64,000 bases of DNA, from positions 392 through 64,391 of the forward strand of contig NZ_OZ060376.1 of the NCBI RefSeq assembly GCF_964059025.1. Reading direction: 5' to 3'. A program made the position numbers and the translations under genes. The stretch is from Buchnera aphidicola (Myzocallis carpini). Its GTDB lineage: Bacteria; Pseudomonadota; Gammaproteobacteria; Enterobacterales; Enterobacteriaceae. The notes under the pieces are model-generated. The model was not told the origin of the DNA and searched no databases. It was given only the letters and a program-made list of their open reading frames with translations. This document shows positions 49,150 through 58,484 of this stretch, piece by piece; within the stretch, counting starts at the first letter, position 1; each line of letters opens with the position of its first letter.

Positions 49150-49365
49150 TTAATACATACGCATACGGCGCATATTTTCTCGAGAAAGTTTTTTTGCTAA
49201 TCTTTTAATTGCTGACGCTTTTGCTCTTTTTCTTTGTGTAGTTGGTTTTTCATAAAATTCTCTTCTACGAATTTCAGAAAGTATTCCAGATTTTTCACAA
49301 GCTCTTTTAAATCTTCTTAATGCTACATCAAAAGGTTCATTTTCTCGAATAGTAATGATAGGCAT
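49150..49365 (-). CDS. rpsU: 30S ribosomal protein S21
   Basis: 71 residues, same as E. coli; starts [21 protein letters not shown], ending in the Arg/Lys-rich tail. Head of the rpsU-dnaG-rpoD operon, divergent from tsaD, as in E. coli. Confidence 0.98.
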   Translation of the reverse strand: MPIITIRENEPFDVALRRFKRACEKSGILSEIRRREFYEKPTTQRKRAKASAIKRLAKKLSRENMRRMRMY

Positions 49366-49460
49366 AAATATTGTATTCCTTGATTGAAAAAATATTATTT
49401 ATATTACTATACTATAGTATATATGTTTTAAAAAAAATTAAATATATTTTAAGGTATAGT

Positions 49461-50456
49461 ATGAGAATACTAGGAGTAGAAACATCTTTTGATGATGTTG
49501 GTATAGCAATTTATGATAGTCATTATGGTATTTTGGTCAATGTATTAAACAGTCAATGTATACATAATCAATATGGAGGAGTGGTTCCAGAATTAGCTGC
49601 TAGAGAATATATTAATCAATTAGCTCCATTAATAAAAAATATTTTAAGGAGTCGAAAAATCTCTATGAAGACGATTGATGGTATTGCATATACTGCAGGA
49701 CCTGGTTTATCAGGATCATTATTAGTTGGCGCTTGTGTTAGTTGTGCTTTGGCTTATGCTTGTAATATTCCTGCAATTCCTATTAATCATATGGAAGGTC
49801 ATTTATTGTCTCCGATGTTAGAAGATAAGAATGTTAAATTTCCTTTAATTGCTTTATTAATTTCTGGTAAACATACACAACTAATTAGTGCTTCTAAAAT
49901 AGGAAAATATGAGTTGTTAGGAGAAACATTAGATGATGCCGTAGGAGAAGTTTTTGATAAAATTGCAAAAGAATTAAATTTAGGTTATCCTGGAGGTGCT
50001 ATATTATCAGATTTTGCTACTTATGGTAATTTAGGAAAATTTACTTTTCCAAAACCAATGAAATATCATAAAAATTTCAATTTTAGTTTTTCTGGATTAA
50101 AAACATTTACTTTAAATTTAATTCGGAGTAAAAAACATGATTTACAGGATTTATATGATATTGCTTGTAGTTTTGAAGATTCTATATTAGATGTTTTAGT
50201 ATATAAATCATTAAAAGCAATGAAAAAAAAAGGATTCAAAAGATTATTAATAGCAGGAGGTGTTAGCGCAAATAAAAAATTAAGAAATCGTTTAAAAAAT
50301 ATATTAGAGAAAAATCATGCTACTTTATATTTTTCAAGTAGTAATTTTTGTACTGATAATGCTGCTATGATTGCATATACAGGTATGGTACATTATACTA
50401 AAAAATATAAAACAAAAATTATTATTCGTCCAAATTGGCGTATAACAGATCTTTAA
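49461..50456 (+). CDS. tsaD: tRNA N6-threonylcarbamoyladenosine transferase TsaD
   Basis: Catalytic subunit that puts t6A at A37 of ANN-reading tRNAs, with TsaB, TsaC and TsaE (not in this window). 331 residues (E. coli 337) from the ATG at 49461, with AAGG upstream; the open frame upstream is non-coding. Metal ligands are in INHMEGHL (two His) and the C-terminal FCTDNAAMIAYTG. Its last four bases overlap the end of ribB tail-to-tail. Confidence 0.97.
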   Translation: MRILGVETSFDDVGIAIYDSHYGILVNVLNSQCIHNQYGGVVPELAAREYINQLAPLIKNILRSRKISMKTIDGIAYTAGPGLSGSLLVGACVSCALAYACNIPAIPINHMEGHLLSPMLEDKNVKFPLIALLISGKHTQLISASKIGKYELLGETLDDAVGEVFDKIAKELNLGYPGGAILSDFATYGNLGKFTFPKPMKYHKNFNFSFSGLKTFTLNLIRSKKHDLQDLYDIACSFEDSILDVLVYKSLKAMKKKGFKRLLIAGGVSANKKLRNRLKNILEKNHATLYFSSSNFCTDNAAMIAYTGMVHYTKKYKTKIIIRPNWRITDL

Positions 50457-51109
50457 AAAAGATTTTTATGATTTTTTTTTTTAATATATGTAATGATATC
50501 ATTGATTTTTAATATAGGCATATTATGTAATTGTGAAAATTTTATAATTTCTTTGATATTTGCCATACTACCATCTTTATTCATTAATTCACATATTACA
50601 CTCATTGGTTGCAATCCAGATAATGCCATGAGTGCAATAGATGCCTCTGTATGTCCTTCTCTTGATAATACTCCTCCTCTGTGTGCGCATAAAGGAAAAA
50701 CATGTCCTGGTGTTTTTATATCTGAAGGTGTTACTGTATCTGAAATAGCCGTTTTAATGGTTTGTAAACGATCTTTTGCAGATACTCCAGTAGAAATTTT
50801 GGTAGCAGCTTCTATACTAATTGTAAATCCTGTTTTATAAGTACTAGTATTTTTTTTTACCATCATAGGTAAATTGAGTTGTTTTCTCTTTTTTTCTGTA
50901 ATACATAAACAAACAATGCCACTTCCATATCGAATTGATAATGCCATTTGTTGTACTGTCATATTATTGGGATAAAAAACCAAGTCACCTTCATTTTCTC
51001 GGTTTTTGTGATCTATGATAATCACTCCTTGTTTTTTTTTTAAAGCATTCATGGCATTTTGTATTCTGTTTTTAGCATTTCCGAATTTTTTTGTTAAATA
51101 ATTTACCAT
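50453..51109 (-). CDS. ribB: 3,4-Dihydroxy-2-butanone-4-phosphate synthase
   Basis: Converts ribulose 5-phosphate into the four-carbon precursor of riboflavin. 218 residues (E. coli 217), stand-alone RibB type without a RibA domain. Active-site loop DHKNRENEGDLVF, RYGSGIVCLCITE, and GHVFPLCAHRGGVLSREGHTEAS are intact. I did not recognise an FMN riboswitch in the 254 bases upstream. Confidence 0.96.
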   Translation of the reverse strand: MVNYLTKKFGNAKNRIQNAMNALKKKQGVIIIDHKNRENEGDLVFYPNNMTVQQMALSIRYGSGIVCLCITEKKRKQLNLPMMVKKNTSTYKTGFTISIEAATKISTGVSAKDRLQTIKTAISDTVTPSDIKTPGHVFPLCAHRGGVLSREGHTEASIALMALSGLQPMSVICELMNKDGSMANIKEIIKFSQLHNMPILKINDIITYIKKKNHKNLF

Positions 51110-51315
51110 ATTTTTCCTATGTTGTATTTTTACAAAATATATAAAATATTGTATACTATAAATAGTATTATATATTTTATATAATATCGTAAATAAAAAT
51201 ATATTTTTATATTTTAAAATAAATACTGAATAAATTAGTATAAAATATGATGTTATTTTTATATGATAATGATATTTTATACAATGTAATGTATTATATT
51301 TTTAACAAATGATGT

Positions 51316-51348
51316 AAAAACGGTACTAAAAAATTTAAGAGCACCGTT
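51316..51348 (-). terminator. Rho-independent terminator of the ptsHI-crr operon
   Basis: Read on the minus strand, AACGGTGC (51348-51341) pairs with GTACCGTT with one G-T wobble, loop of about 14 bases, followed by a run of T. It lies just downstream of crr. Confidence 0.6.
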
Positions 51349-51363
51349 CTTATAATATTACAA

Positions 51364-51867
51364 TTATTTTATAATTTCCATAATTATTGTTTTTCCTGCT
51401 TTTACTTCTCCAGAATTTTTTTTAATTTTTTTAATTTCATTAATGTTAGAAATTACTACTGGAGTTAAAATAGATTTTGCATGTTTTTTTAAAAATCGTA
51501 AATCATATTCAATAATAGTTTCACCGACATTTATTTCTTGGTTTTCTTGCGCAATCTTTTTAAATCCTTTTCCTCTTAATAAAATTGTATCTATTCCAAA
51601 ATGTACAAAGATTTCTATTTTATTTTTTGAAATGATTGAAAATGCATGCATAGTATTAAAGATTTTACCAATAGTACCTGTTATAGGTGCCACAATTCTT
51701 TTTCCTATAGGATTAATGGCTATACCATCTCCAATAATTTTTTTAGAAAATACTTCATCTGGAACAGATTCAATATCTATAATATCTCCTGATATAGGAG
51801 CAATGATATTAGTTTTTTTACATTGTTCGGATTTTGTACTTGTAAAAAATTTTGTAAATAAATTCAC
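51364..51867 (-). CDS. crr: PTS glucose-specific EIIA component
   Basis: Soluble phosphocarrier that receives phosphate from HPr and passes it to sugar permeases. 167 residues (E. coli 169). The phosphorylated His is in IFVHFGID, and the supporting His lies in MHAFSI. Third gene of ptsH-ptsI-crr, 32 bases after ptsI. The regulatory targets of EIIA in E. coli (adenylate cyclase) may not exist here. Confidence 0.96.
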   Translation of the reverse strand: MNLFTKFFTSTKSEQCKKTNIIAPISGDIIDIESVPDEVFSKKIIGDGIAINPIGKRIVAPITGTIGKIFNTMHAFSIISKNKIEIFVHFGIDTILLRGKGFKKIAQENQEINVGETIIEYDLRFLKKHAKSILTPVVISNINEIKKIKKNSGEVKAGKTIIMEIIK

Positions 51868-51899
51868 AAGATTTCCTTAATTTGTAATTATAAAATATT

Positions 51900-53618
51900 T
51901 TATTTATTATAAATGTTTTCATTTAGTAATTTTATAATTTTTTCTGTAGTTGGTTGTTTTAGTATCATTTTTGATAATTGATATGCATCTTGAAAGGTTA
52001 TTTTTCTAATTATTTTTTTAATTTTTGGAATACAAGATGGATTCATACTAAATTCATCTAGACCCATTCCGATTAATAATATTGTTGCTAATTCGTAAGA
52101 AGCTAATTCTCCGCACATACCGGTCCATTTGTTTGCTTGGTGAGATGCTTCGATAATATTTTTTATTAATGTTAATATAGCGGGACTCATTGGATTGTAT
52201 AAATGTGCAATAAGTTTATTCCCACGATCGACAGCTAAGGTATATTGTGTTAAATCGTTTGTTCCAATGCTAAAAAAATCAACTTCTTTGATTAAATATT
52301 TTGCAATGATAGCTGCAGAAGGTGTTTCAATCATAATTCCAATTTCTATATTTTTATCGAACAATATTTTTTTTTTATTTAATACATGTTTCATTTTTTC
52401 TATTGCTTCTTTTAAAATTTGTATTTCTTCTACTGAGATAATCATTGGAAATAGAATTCTGATTTTTCCAAATGCTGATGCTCGTAAAATAGCTTTTAAT
52501 TGTGTTTCTAATATTTCTTTTTTATCTATACTAATTCTAATCGCTCTCCATCCCAAAAAGGGATTTTCTTCTTTTGGAAAATTCATATATGGAATTTCTT
52601 TATCTCCTCCAATATCCATAGTTCGAATATTAATTGGTTTATTTTGCATTTTAGTAGCAACTTCTTTATATGCCAGAAATTGTTCTTCTTCAGAAGGTAA
52701 TTGATTTCGTTCCATAAATAAAAATTCTGTTCGATACAATCCAATAGATTCTGCTCCATATTTTTTTGCATTAGATATGTCATTAATATTACTAATATTG
52801 GCACTAATTTCAATTTTATGATTATCTATAGTAATAGCAGGTAATTTTTTTAGTTGAGTTAATTTTTTTTTTTTTTTTAAATATTGATCTTGATTTTTTT
52901 GTATACTATTGATAGTTTGTTGTTTTGGATTAATAAATATTTGATTATCAATAGCATTTAAGATTAAAAAATCTCCATTTTTTATTTTTTTAGTGCAATT
53001 TTCTGTTCCAACAATAGCAGGAATTTCTAAAGATCTTGCTATAATAGAGGTGTGAGAGGTTTCTCCACCTAAATCTGTGATAAATCCTTTGATATATTTA
53101 AAATTCATTTGTGCGGTTTCAGATGGCGTTAAATCTTTTGCTACTAAAATAATATCTTCTTGAATTTCTTTTAAGTTTATAATATTTATATTTAATATAT
53201 TTTTTAAAAGACGATCTCCAATATCTTGAATATCGATTGCTCTATTTTTGAGATATTCATTTGGTATATTTTTGATTTTTTGTATTTGTTTTGAAATGAC
53301 TTTTTGAATTGCAAAATCAGCAGTACATAAAGTATTTTTAATTAATTCTATTATATCTTTTTCAAATTCTATATCTTCAAGGATCATAATATGTCCCTCA
53401 AAGATACTAATTTCTTCGTTTTTCAGTATTATTTTTGATTTTTTTTGAATATTTTGAATTTGTACAATAGTTTTTTTTTTTGCTTCTATAAATTTTGTAA
53501 TTTCTTGATCAATATTCTTATGAAGAATATTTTTTTTGCAAATTTTGATAGTTGATTTTTTCAAAATTAGTGCTTTTCCAAAAGCAATTCCTGGAGATGC
53601 TAAAATGCCTGAAATCAT
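51900..53618 (-). CDS. ptsI: PTS enzyme I
   Basis: Phosphoenolpyruvate-dependent kinase that starts the phosphorelay. 572 residues (E. coli 575). The active-site His is in GGETSHTSIIARSLEIPA; the PEP-binding barrel shows GLYRTEFLFM, DIGGDKEIPY and the catalytic Cys in WTGMCGELA. An AAAGG precedes the ATG. 161 bases separate it from ptsH. Confidence 0.97.
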   Translation of the reverse strand: MISGILASPGIAFGKALILKKSTIKICKKNILHKNIDQEITKFIEAKKKTIVQIQNIQKKSKIILKNEEISIFEGHIMILEDIEFEKDIIELIKNTLCTADFAIQKVISKQIQKIKNIPNEYLKNRAIDIQDIGDRLLKNILNINIINLKEIQEDIILVAKDLTPSETAQMNFKYIKGFITDLGGETSHTSIIARSLEIPAIVGTENCTKKIKNGDFLILNAIDNQIFINPKQQTINSIQKNQDQYLKKKKKLTQLKKLPAITIDNHKIEISANISNINDISNAKKYGAESIGLYRTEFLFMERNQLPSEEEQFLAYKEVATKMQNKPINIRTMDIGGDKEIPYMNFPKEENPFLGWRAIRISIDKKEILETQLKAILRASAFGKIRILFPMIISVEEIQILKEAIEKMKHVLNKKKILFDKNIEIGIMIETPSAAIIAKYLIKEVDFFSIGTNDLTQYTLAVDRGNKLIAHLYNPMSPAILTLIKNIIEASHQANKWTGMCGELASYELATILLIGMGLDEFSMNPSCIPKIKKIIRKITFQDAYQLSKMILKQPTTEKIIKLLNENIYNK

Positions 53619-53779
53619 AATATTACCTTTAATTTTTAATATGAGAATATCATTTATTTTGATTTAAGATATATTTTACTATTATCAGGCAAAAATATTT
53701 TAATGAAATTATTTTCAATATATTGTTATAAACATTTTCATATTAAAAATAAATGATATTATTGTGGAAATATAGAATA

Positions 53780-54037
53780 TTATTCTAATGATGTGATTAT
53801 ATTTACTAAACAGCTAACAGCTTCTTTTTCGTCTTTTCCTGTTGCAGAAATATTAATAATTGTTCCTTTTGATAATTCTAAAGTTTGTAGTTTAAATAAA
53901 CTTTTTGCATTTGCTGATTTTCCATGAGCTGTAATATTAATTTCAGAAAAAAATTTTTGTGCAGATTTTACAAATTTTGCTGCTGGTCTAGTATGTAAAC
54001 CATGCTTAGAAGAGATTTTTATATTTTGTTGAAACAT
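53780..54037 (-). CDS. ptsH: PTS phosphocarrier HPr
   Basis: 85 residues, same as E. coli. Phosphorylated His15 in [10 protein letters not shown] and the conserved [13 protein letters not shown] block are intact. AAAGGAATATT precedes the ATG. First gene of the operon; cysK, its upstream neighbour in E. coli, is absent. Confidence 0.97.
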   Translation of the reverse strand: MFQQNIKISSKHGLHTRPAAKFVKSAQKFFSEINITAHGKSANAKSLFKLQTLELSKGTIINISATGKDEKEAVSCLVNIITSLE

Positions 54038-54339
54038 ATAATATTCCTTTATTTAAAAAATATAATATAATAAATTTATTATTTATATATTATTTTTTTA
54101 TATTATAATAAATTGTGATAGAGTATGTATGATATGTGAGATAATATTTATTGGTATAATGTTAAAATATTATTTAACATAATATTATATTTTATATATA
54201 TTGATATTGTAATTGGAATAGTGATATTGATGATGAAATATACCACATTGTTTATATTTAAGAAGAATTTTATTATTTTATTATAAAGAGTATTATTAGT
54301 ATAATACAAGAATGTATAGTGATTGATGTAGTGAATATC
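54038..54339. other. 302-bp non-coding gap between ptsH and ligA
   Basis: A+T-rich DNA between divergent genes. cysK and zipA lie in this interval in the enteric order; I see no trace of either. It should hold promoters for both neighbours. Confidence 0.65.
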
Positions 54340-56349
54340 ATGTTAATAAAGAATAAAATATTAAAATTAGAAAGATTATTACACTATTATGATTATTTAT
54401 ATTTTTATTTAGATCAACCTGTTATTTCTGATTATGAATATGATTTTTTATTTAATAAATTAAACTTTTTAAAAAAAAAATATTGTGCTTTGGATGTTTT
54501 GAAAGAAAGAGAAAATACTTTTTATCACTTAAAGAATAATTTCTTATGTAAAAACCATATTACTCCCATGTTATCTTTGCAACATATTTTTCATATTAGT
54601 GAATTTATTAAATTTTATAAGCATTTAAAAAGAATATTACATGCAAATAATACTTTGTATTTTTTTTGTGAATTAAAATTTGATGGTTTAGCTGTTAGCT
54701 TATTATATAAAAATAAAAAATTAATTAGAGCATTAACGAGAGGTAATGGTATTCTTGGGGAGGATGTTACTAATAATGCTTGTATGATTCAAAATATTAT
54801 TTTAGAGTTGAAAGATCAAGATACTCCGGATTTTTTTGAAGTACGTGGTGAAGTTTGTATGTTAAATAAAGATTTTAATCGTTTAAATACACAATGTATT
54901 AAAGACAAGAAAAAAGTTTTTTCTAATACAAGAAATGCTGCTGCTGGAACATTACGTCAAAAAGATCCATTTGTCGTGAAAAAAAGAAAGTTATTTTTTT
55001 ATGCTTATCATTGTAATATTATTAAAGGAAAACAAGATTTTCAATATCATTCTGAACAATTATACTTTTTATATCGGTTGGGGTTTTCAATTAGTCCATA
55101 TATTTTATTATCGTCTAAATTAAATAAAATTATTAACTTTTATAGTTTAATATCTAAAGTACGTGACTTTTTGTCATTTAATATAGATGGGGTTGTAATA
55201 AAGTTAGATTCAATAAAATTACAAAAAAAATTAGGGAATACCAATCAATTTCCTAGATGGTCTATTGCTGTAAAGTTTTTTTCAAATTCTGCAAAATCTA
55301 AGTTATTAAGTATAATTTATCAAGTCGGAAGAACAGGAATTATTACTCCAGTAGCAAATTTATCGCCAACGTTATTATCAGGAGTCATTATTAAGAAAGC
55401 ATCATTATATAATGCAAATGTTATAAATAAATTAGATTTACATATTAATGATTCAGTGATAGTATTACGTGTTGGAGACGTAATTCCAAAAATTCAATCT
55501 GTAATTTTTTCAGATAGAAAATCTCATGCCAAAAAAATTTTTTTTCCTAAATATTGTCCTTCATGTAATTCATTTTTGAGTATTAATACTAGTAAGACAA
55601 TAATACAATGTTTAGCTGGTATGAATTGTTTTGAACAAAAAAAAAAAATTATAGGACATTTTTTTTCCAAACATGCATTATATGCAAAAGGTTTTGGAAT
55701 GTTAATAATTGAAAAGTTAATATTGTATGGTTATGTACGAAATATTATAGATTGTTTTAAATTACATCAGAATCAAATATCTGTTTTAAAAGATTTTGGA
55801 AAAACATCTGCTTATAATATTATTTCTGCAATACAAAGTTGTAAATATACTACTTTAGAAAAATTTATTTATGCATTAGGTATTCAAAATATTGGTATTG
55901 AACATTCTAGGTTGATTGCAAGATATTTTCATTCTTTAGAAAATATTTTTTCTTGTACTTTAGAACAGTTATTAAGTATTAAGAATTTTGGAAATAGTAA
56001 TGCGAATTTTTTTTTTAATTTTATGAATGATGGATATAATATTAGATATATCAAGAAATTAGTCAAAGAATCTGGATTGGTATTTCAGAATAATAAAAAA
56101 AAATATAGTAGTACACTATTAAGTTTTTTTACTAAAAAAAATATTGCGTTTTCTGGAAGATTTAATAAATTTTCTAGAAAAGAAATAATTCAAAAAATAT
56201 CTGAATTAGGTGGCATTGTTTTTAGTAACATTTCTAAAAATTTGGATTTATTAATTATTGGTGATCGTCCTGGAAATAAAGTTTTTCAAGCTGCAAAATT
56301 GAATATTAAAATTTTGTATGAAAAAGAGTTTATGAATATATTATCTTAA
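54340..56349 (+). CDS. ligA: NAD+-dependent DNA ligase
   Basis: Seals nicks in replication and repair. 669 residues (E. coli 671) from the ATG at 54340; an in-frame GTG at 54319 would add seven. The adenylated Lys is in CELKFDGLAVS, followed by RNAAAGTLRQ, and zinc ligands in CPSCNS and CLAGMNC. Helix-hairpin-helix repeats and the C-terminal BRCT domain (NIAFSGRFNKF to the end) are present. No clear ribosome-binding site. Confidence 0.96.
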   Translation: MLIKNKILKLERLLHYYDYLYFYLDQPVISDYEYDFLFNKLNFLKKKYCALDVLKERENTFYHLKNNFLCKNHITPMLSLQHIFHISEFIKFYKHLKRILHANNTLYFFCELKFDGLAVSLLYKNKKLIRALTRGNGILGEDVTNNACMIQNIILELKDQDTPDFFEVRGEVCMLNKDFNRLNTQCIKDKKKVFSNTRNAAAGTLRQKDPFVVKKRKLFFYAYHCNIIKGKQDFQYHSEQLYFLYRLGFSISPYILLSSKLNKIINFYSLISKVRDFLSFNIDGVVIKLDSIKLQKKLGNTNQFPRWSIAVKFFSNSAKSKLLSIIYQVGRTGIITPVANLSPTLLSGVIIKKASLYNANVINKLDLHINDSVIVLRVGDVIPKIQSVIFSDRKSHAKKIFFPKYCPSCNSFLSINTSKTIIQCLAGMNCFEQKKKIIGHFFSKHALYAKGFGMLIIEKLILYGYVRNIIDCFKLHQNQISVLKDFGKTSAYNIISAIQSCKYTTLEKFIYALGIQNIGIEHSRLIARYFHSLENIFSCTLEQLLSIKNFGNSNANFFFNFMNDGYNIRYIKKLVKESGLVFQNNKKKYSSTLLSFFTKKNIAFSGRFNKFSRKEIIQKISELGGIVFSNISKNLDLLIIGDRPGNKVFQAAKLNIKILYEKEFMNILS

Positions 56350-56366
56350 AGATTTTTGTAATATTT

Positions 56367-56439
56367 TGGGTCGTGCAGGATTCGAACCTGCGACCAATTG
56401 ATTAAAAGTCAACTGCTCTACCGACTGAGCTAACGACCC
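56367..56439 (-). tRNA. tRNA-Lys (anticodon TTT)
   Basis: Minus strand: acceptor GGGTCGT/ACGACCC, anticodon stem-loop TTGA-CTTTTAA-TCAA, T-arm GGTTCGAATCC. No encoded CCA. With tRNA-Val it corresponds to the valU-lysV cluster beside gltX in E. coli. Confidence 0.98.
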
Positions 56440-56441
56440 TA

Positions 56442-56514
56442 TGGGTAATGACGGATTCGAACCGCCGACTTCCTCCGTGTAAAGGAGGCGCTCTGCCAAC
56501 TGAGCTAATCACCC
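56442..56514 (-). tRNA. tRNA-Val (anticodon TAC)
   Basis: Minus strand: acceptor GGGTGAT/ATTACCC with one G-T pair, anticodon stem-loop CTCC-TTTACAC-GGAG, T-arm GGTTCGAATCC. No encoded CCA. Only two bases separate it from tRNA-Lys, so both likely come from one transcript. Confidence 0.98.
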
Positions 56515-56644
56515 AAACTATATACCACTAACTAATATTATAATCATTAAAAAAAAATAGTCAATTTTTATAATAAAATATTTTGATATACATTTTTTGA
56601 TTATCAATTTATATAAATATTTTATAAATATGGAAATATGAATT

Positions 56645-58048
56645 ATGTTTGTTAAAACTAGATTTGCTCCCAGTTCAACTGGTGTATTACATATAGGTAG
56701 TATGAGAACAGCATTGTATTCTTGGTTATTTGCAAAACACCATCAAGGTAATTTTGTTTTAAGAATTGAAGATACTGATATTAAACGTTCTAATAAAATA
56801 TTTATTAATAATATATTAAAAACATTACAATGGTTGGGGATTGTTTGGGATGAAGGTCCATATTTGCAAAGTGATAGGATATGCATATATAAAGAAAAGA
56901 TTATTGAAATGTTAGATTTAGGTTTTGCATACAAATGTTATTGTTCTACCAATAGATTAACAAAAATTCGTACTTCTCAGATATTAAAAGGAGAAAAACC
57001 GTGTTATGATAGAAAATGTAGAAATAAAAAATATAACTATAATAATAAAGAGTATGTAATACGATTTAAAAATCCATTAAATGGAGAAGTTTCTTTTCAA
57101 GATAGTATTAGAGGAAGAATTTTGTTTAATAATACTGAACTTGATGATTTGATTATTCAACGTAGAAATGGTATGCCAACTTATAATTTTTGTGTTGTAA
57201 TAGATGATATTGATATGAAGATTACGCACATTATTAGAGGAGAGGATCATATTAATAATACTCCAAGACAAATTAATATTATACAGGCTTTAAATGCTAA
57301 AGTTCCTGTATATGCACATGTTTCTATGATTATTGACAGTAAAAAACAAAATTTATCCAAAAGAAAAAATGCTTTGAGTGTTTTAGAATATAAAGAGTAC
57401 GGATTTTTAAAAGAGTCTATATTAAATTTTTTAATTAAATTAGGATGGTCATATGGTAATCGGGAAATTTTTAGTTTAGAAGAAATGAAAAAATTATTTT
57501 CTATTCATAAAATTAGTAAGTCATCTAGTGAATGTAATTTTGAGAAATTAATATGGTTTAATCATTATTATTTAAATACATTACCTATAAATGATTATTT
57601 GATTCAAAATTTTCAATATCAGTTAAAAAAGTTAAAAATTAATTTTTCATCAGGTCCGAGTTTGTTTAAAATTATAAAGTTTTTGAGACATCGATGTAAT
57701 AATTTTCAAGAAATGGCTATGCAATCTCGTTATTTTTTTGAAGAATATACTAATATCAGTGGTACTTTAATAAAAAAATATTATTTTAATGATTATCATA
57801 CAATAATAAAAATTCTTTATGAAAAATTATGTAATATATGTAATTGGAATGCAAAAGAGATTATGAAAATTTTAAAAAAAATATCTGAAAACTTTCATAC
57901 TGCTTTAAAGAATATTTGTATGTTGTTACGAATATTCATTACTGGTTCAGATGTTTCTCCAAGTATAAGCACTATTATGGAAATTCTTGGTAAATTTAAT
58001 TCTTTAAAAAGAATTAAAAAATATTGCATGATTATTCATCAAAAATAG
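56645..58048 (+). CDS. gltX: Glutamyl-tRNA synthetase
   Basis: Class I synthetase, 467 residues (E. coli 471). HIGH motif in STGVLHIGSMRTALYSW and KMSKS-type motif as NLSKRKN. The zinc-binding insert reads KCYCS...DRKCRN: three Cys are kept, but the position of the fourth ligand (His127 in E. coli) is Asn. The C-terminal anticodon-binding domain is strongly diverged. Divergent from the tRNA-Val/Lys pair. Confidence 0.96.
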   Translation: MFVKTRFAPSSTGVLHIGSMRTALYSWLFAKHHQGNFVLRIEDTDIKRSNKIFINNILKTLQWLGIVWDEGPYLQSDRICIYKEKIIEMLDLGFAYKCYCSTNRLTKIRTSQILKGEKPCYDRKCRNKKYNYNNKEYVIRFKNPLNGEVSFQDSIRGRILFNNTELDDLIIQRRNGMPTYNFCVVIDDIDMKITHIIRGEDHINNTPRQINIIQALNAKVPVYAHVSMIIDSKKQNLSKRKNALSVLEYKEYGFLKESILNFLIKLGWSYGNREIFSLEEMKKLFSIHKISKSSSECNFEKLIWFNHYYLNTLPINDYLIQNFQYQLKKLKINFSSGPSLFKIIKFLRHRCNNFQEMAMQSRYFFEEYTNISGTLIKKYYFNDYHTIIKILYEKLCNICNWNAKEIMKILKKISENFHTALKNICMLLRIFITGSDVSPSISTIMEILGKFNSLKRIKKYCMIIHQK

Positions 58049-58484
58049 TTTATGATTAATAATTATTAAAAAAAAATATATTTATAAAAATATATTTTTT
58101 TTATTTATAATTTCATACCATTAAATGTACAATTGATATTTTGGATCATAATAATTGATTACATGATATAAAAATATTTGATATTTGATAAAATATTATA
58201 GTAATTTTTACTTAAAATATTAGTTTAATATTGATTTTAGATTTTAAAAATTTTAAATTACGTATTAATTTTCAATGTATTTTGAAGTATTTATTATATA
58301 GTAATATAACAAAAGTATGAAATTTCACAAATTGAATCAATTTTGTATTTATTTTATACTATATATTGGTATTTAAATATATATAATATTTTTAATATTA
58401 TTATCAATATTAAAAAATTATAGTATATAATCAATATTTTTAAAATATTATGTGATTTTTAATAAATGTTTTTAGGAAGTAATT
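58049..58484. other. 436-bp non-coding stretch between gltX and fliF
   Basis: Apart from the A/T hairpin near its start, nothing recognisable. fliE lies beside fliF (opposite strand) in enteric genomes; I looked for it on the minus strand and found no convincing remnant. It should hold the fliF promoter. Confidence 0.65.
58068..58102 (+). terminator. A/T-only hairpin with T-tract after gltX
   Basis: AAAAAATATA (58071-58080) pairs with TATATTTTTT (58091-58100), followed by more T, about 20 bases after the gltX stop. With no G/C pairs it is weak, so termination is uncertain. Confidence 0.35.

Noticed and set aside
49371-49460. 30-residue N-terminal extension of TsaD
   Set aside because: Low-complexity Ile/Tyr/Lys sequence with no homology; the ATG at 49461 has AAGG and aligns with the family start.
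58049-58484. fliE remnant on the minus strand beside fliF
   Set aside because: A short stretch vaguely recalled the FliE C terminus, but no ungapped run of matches could be found.
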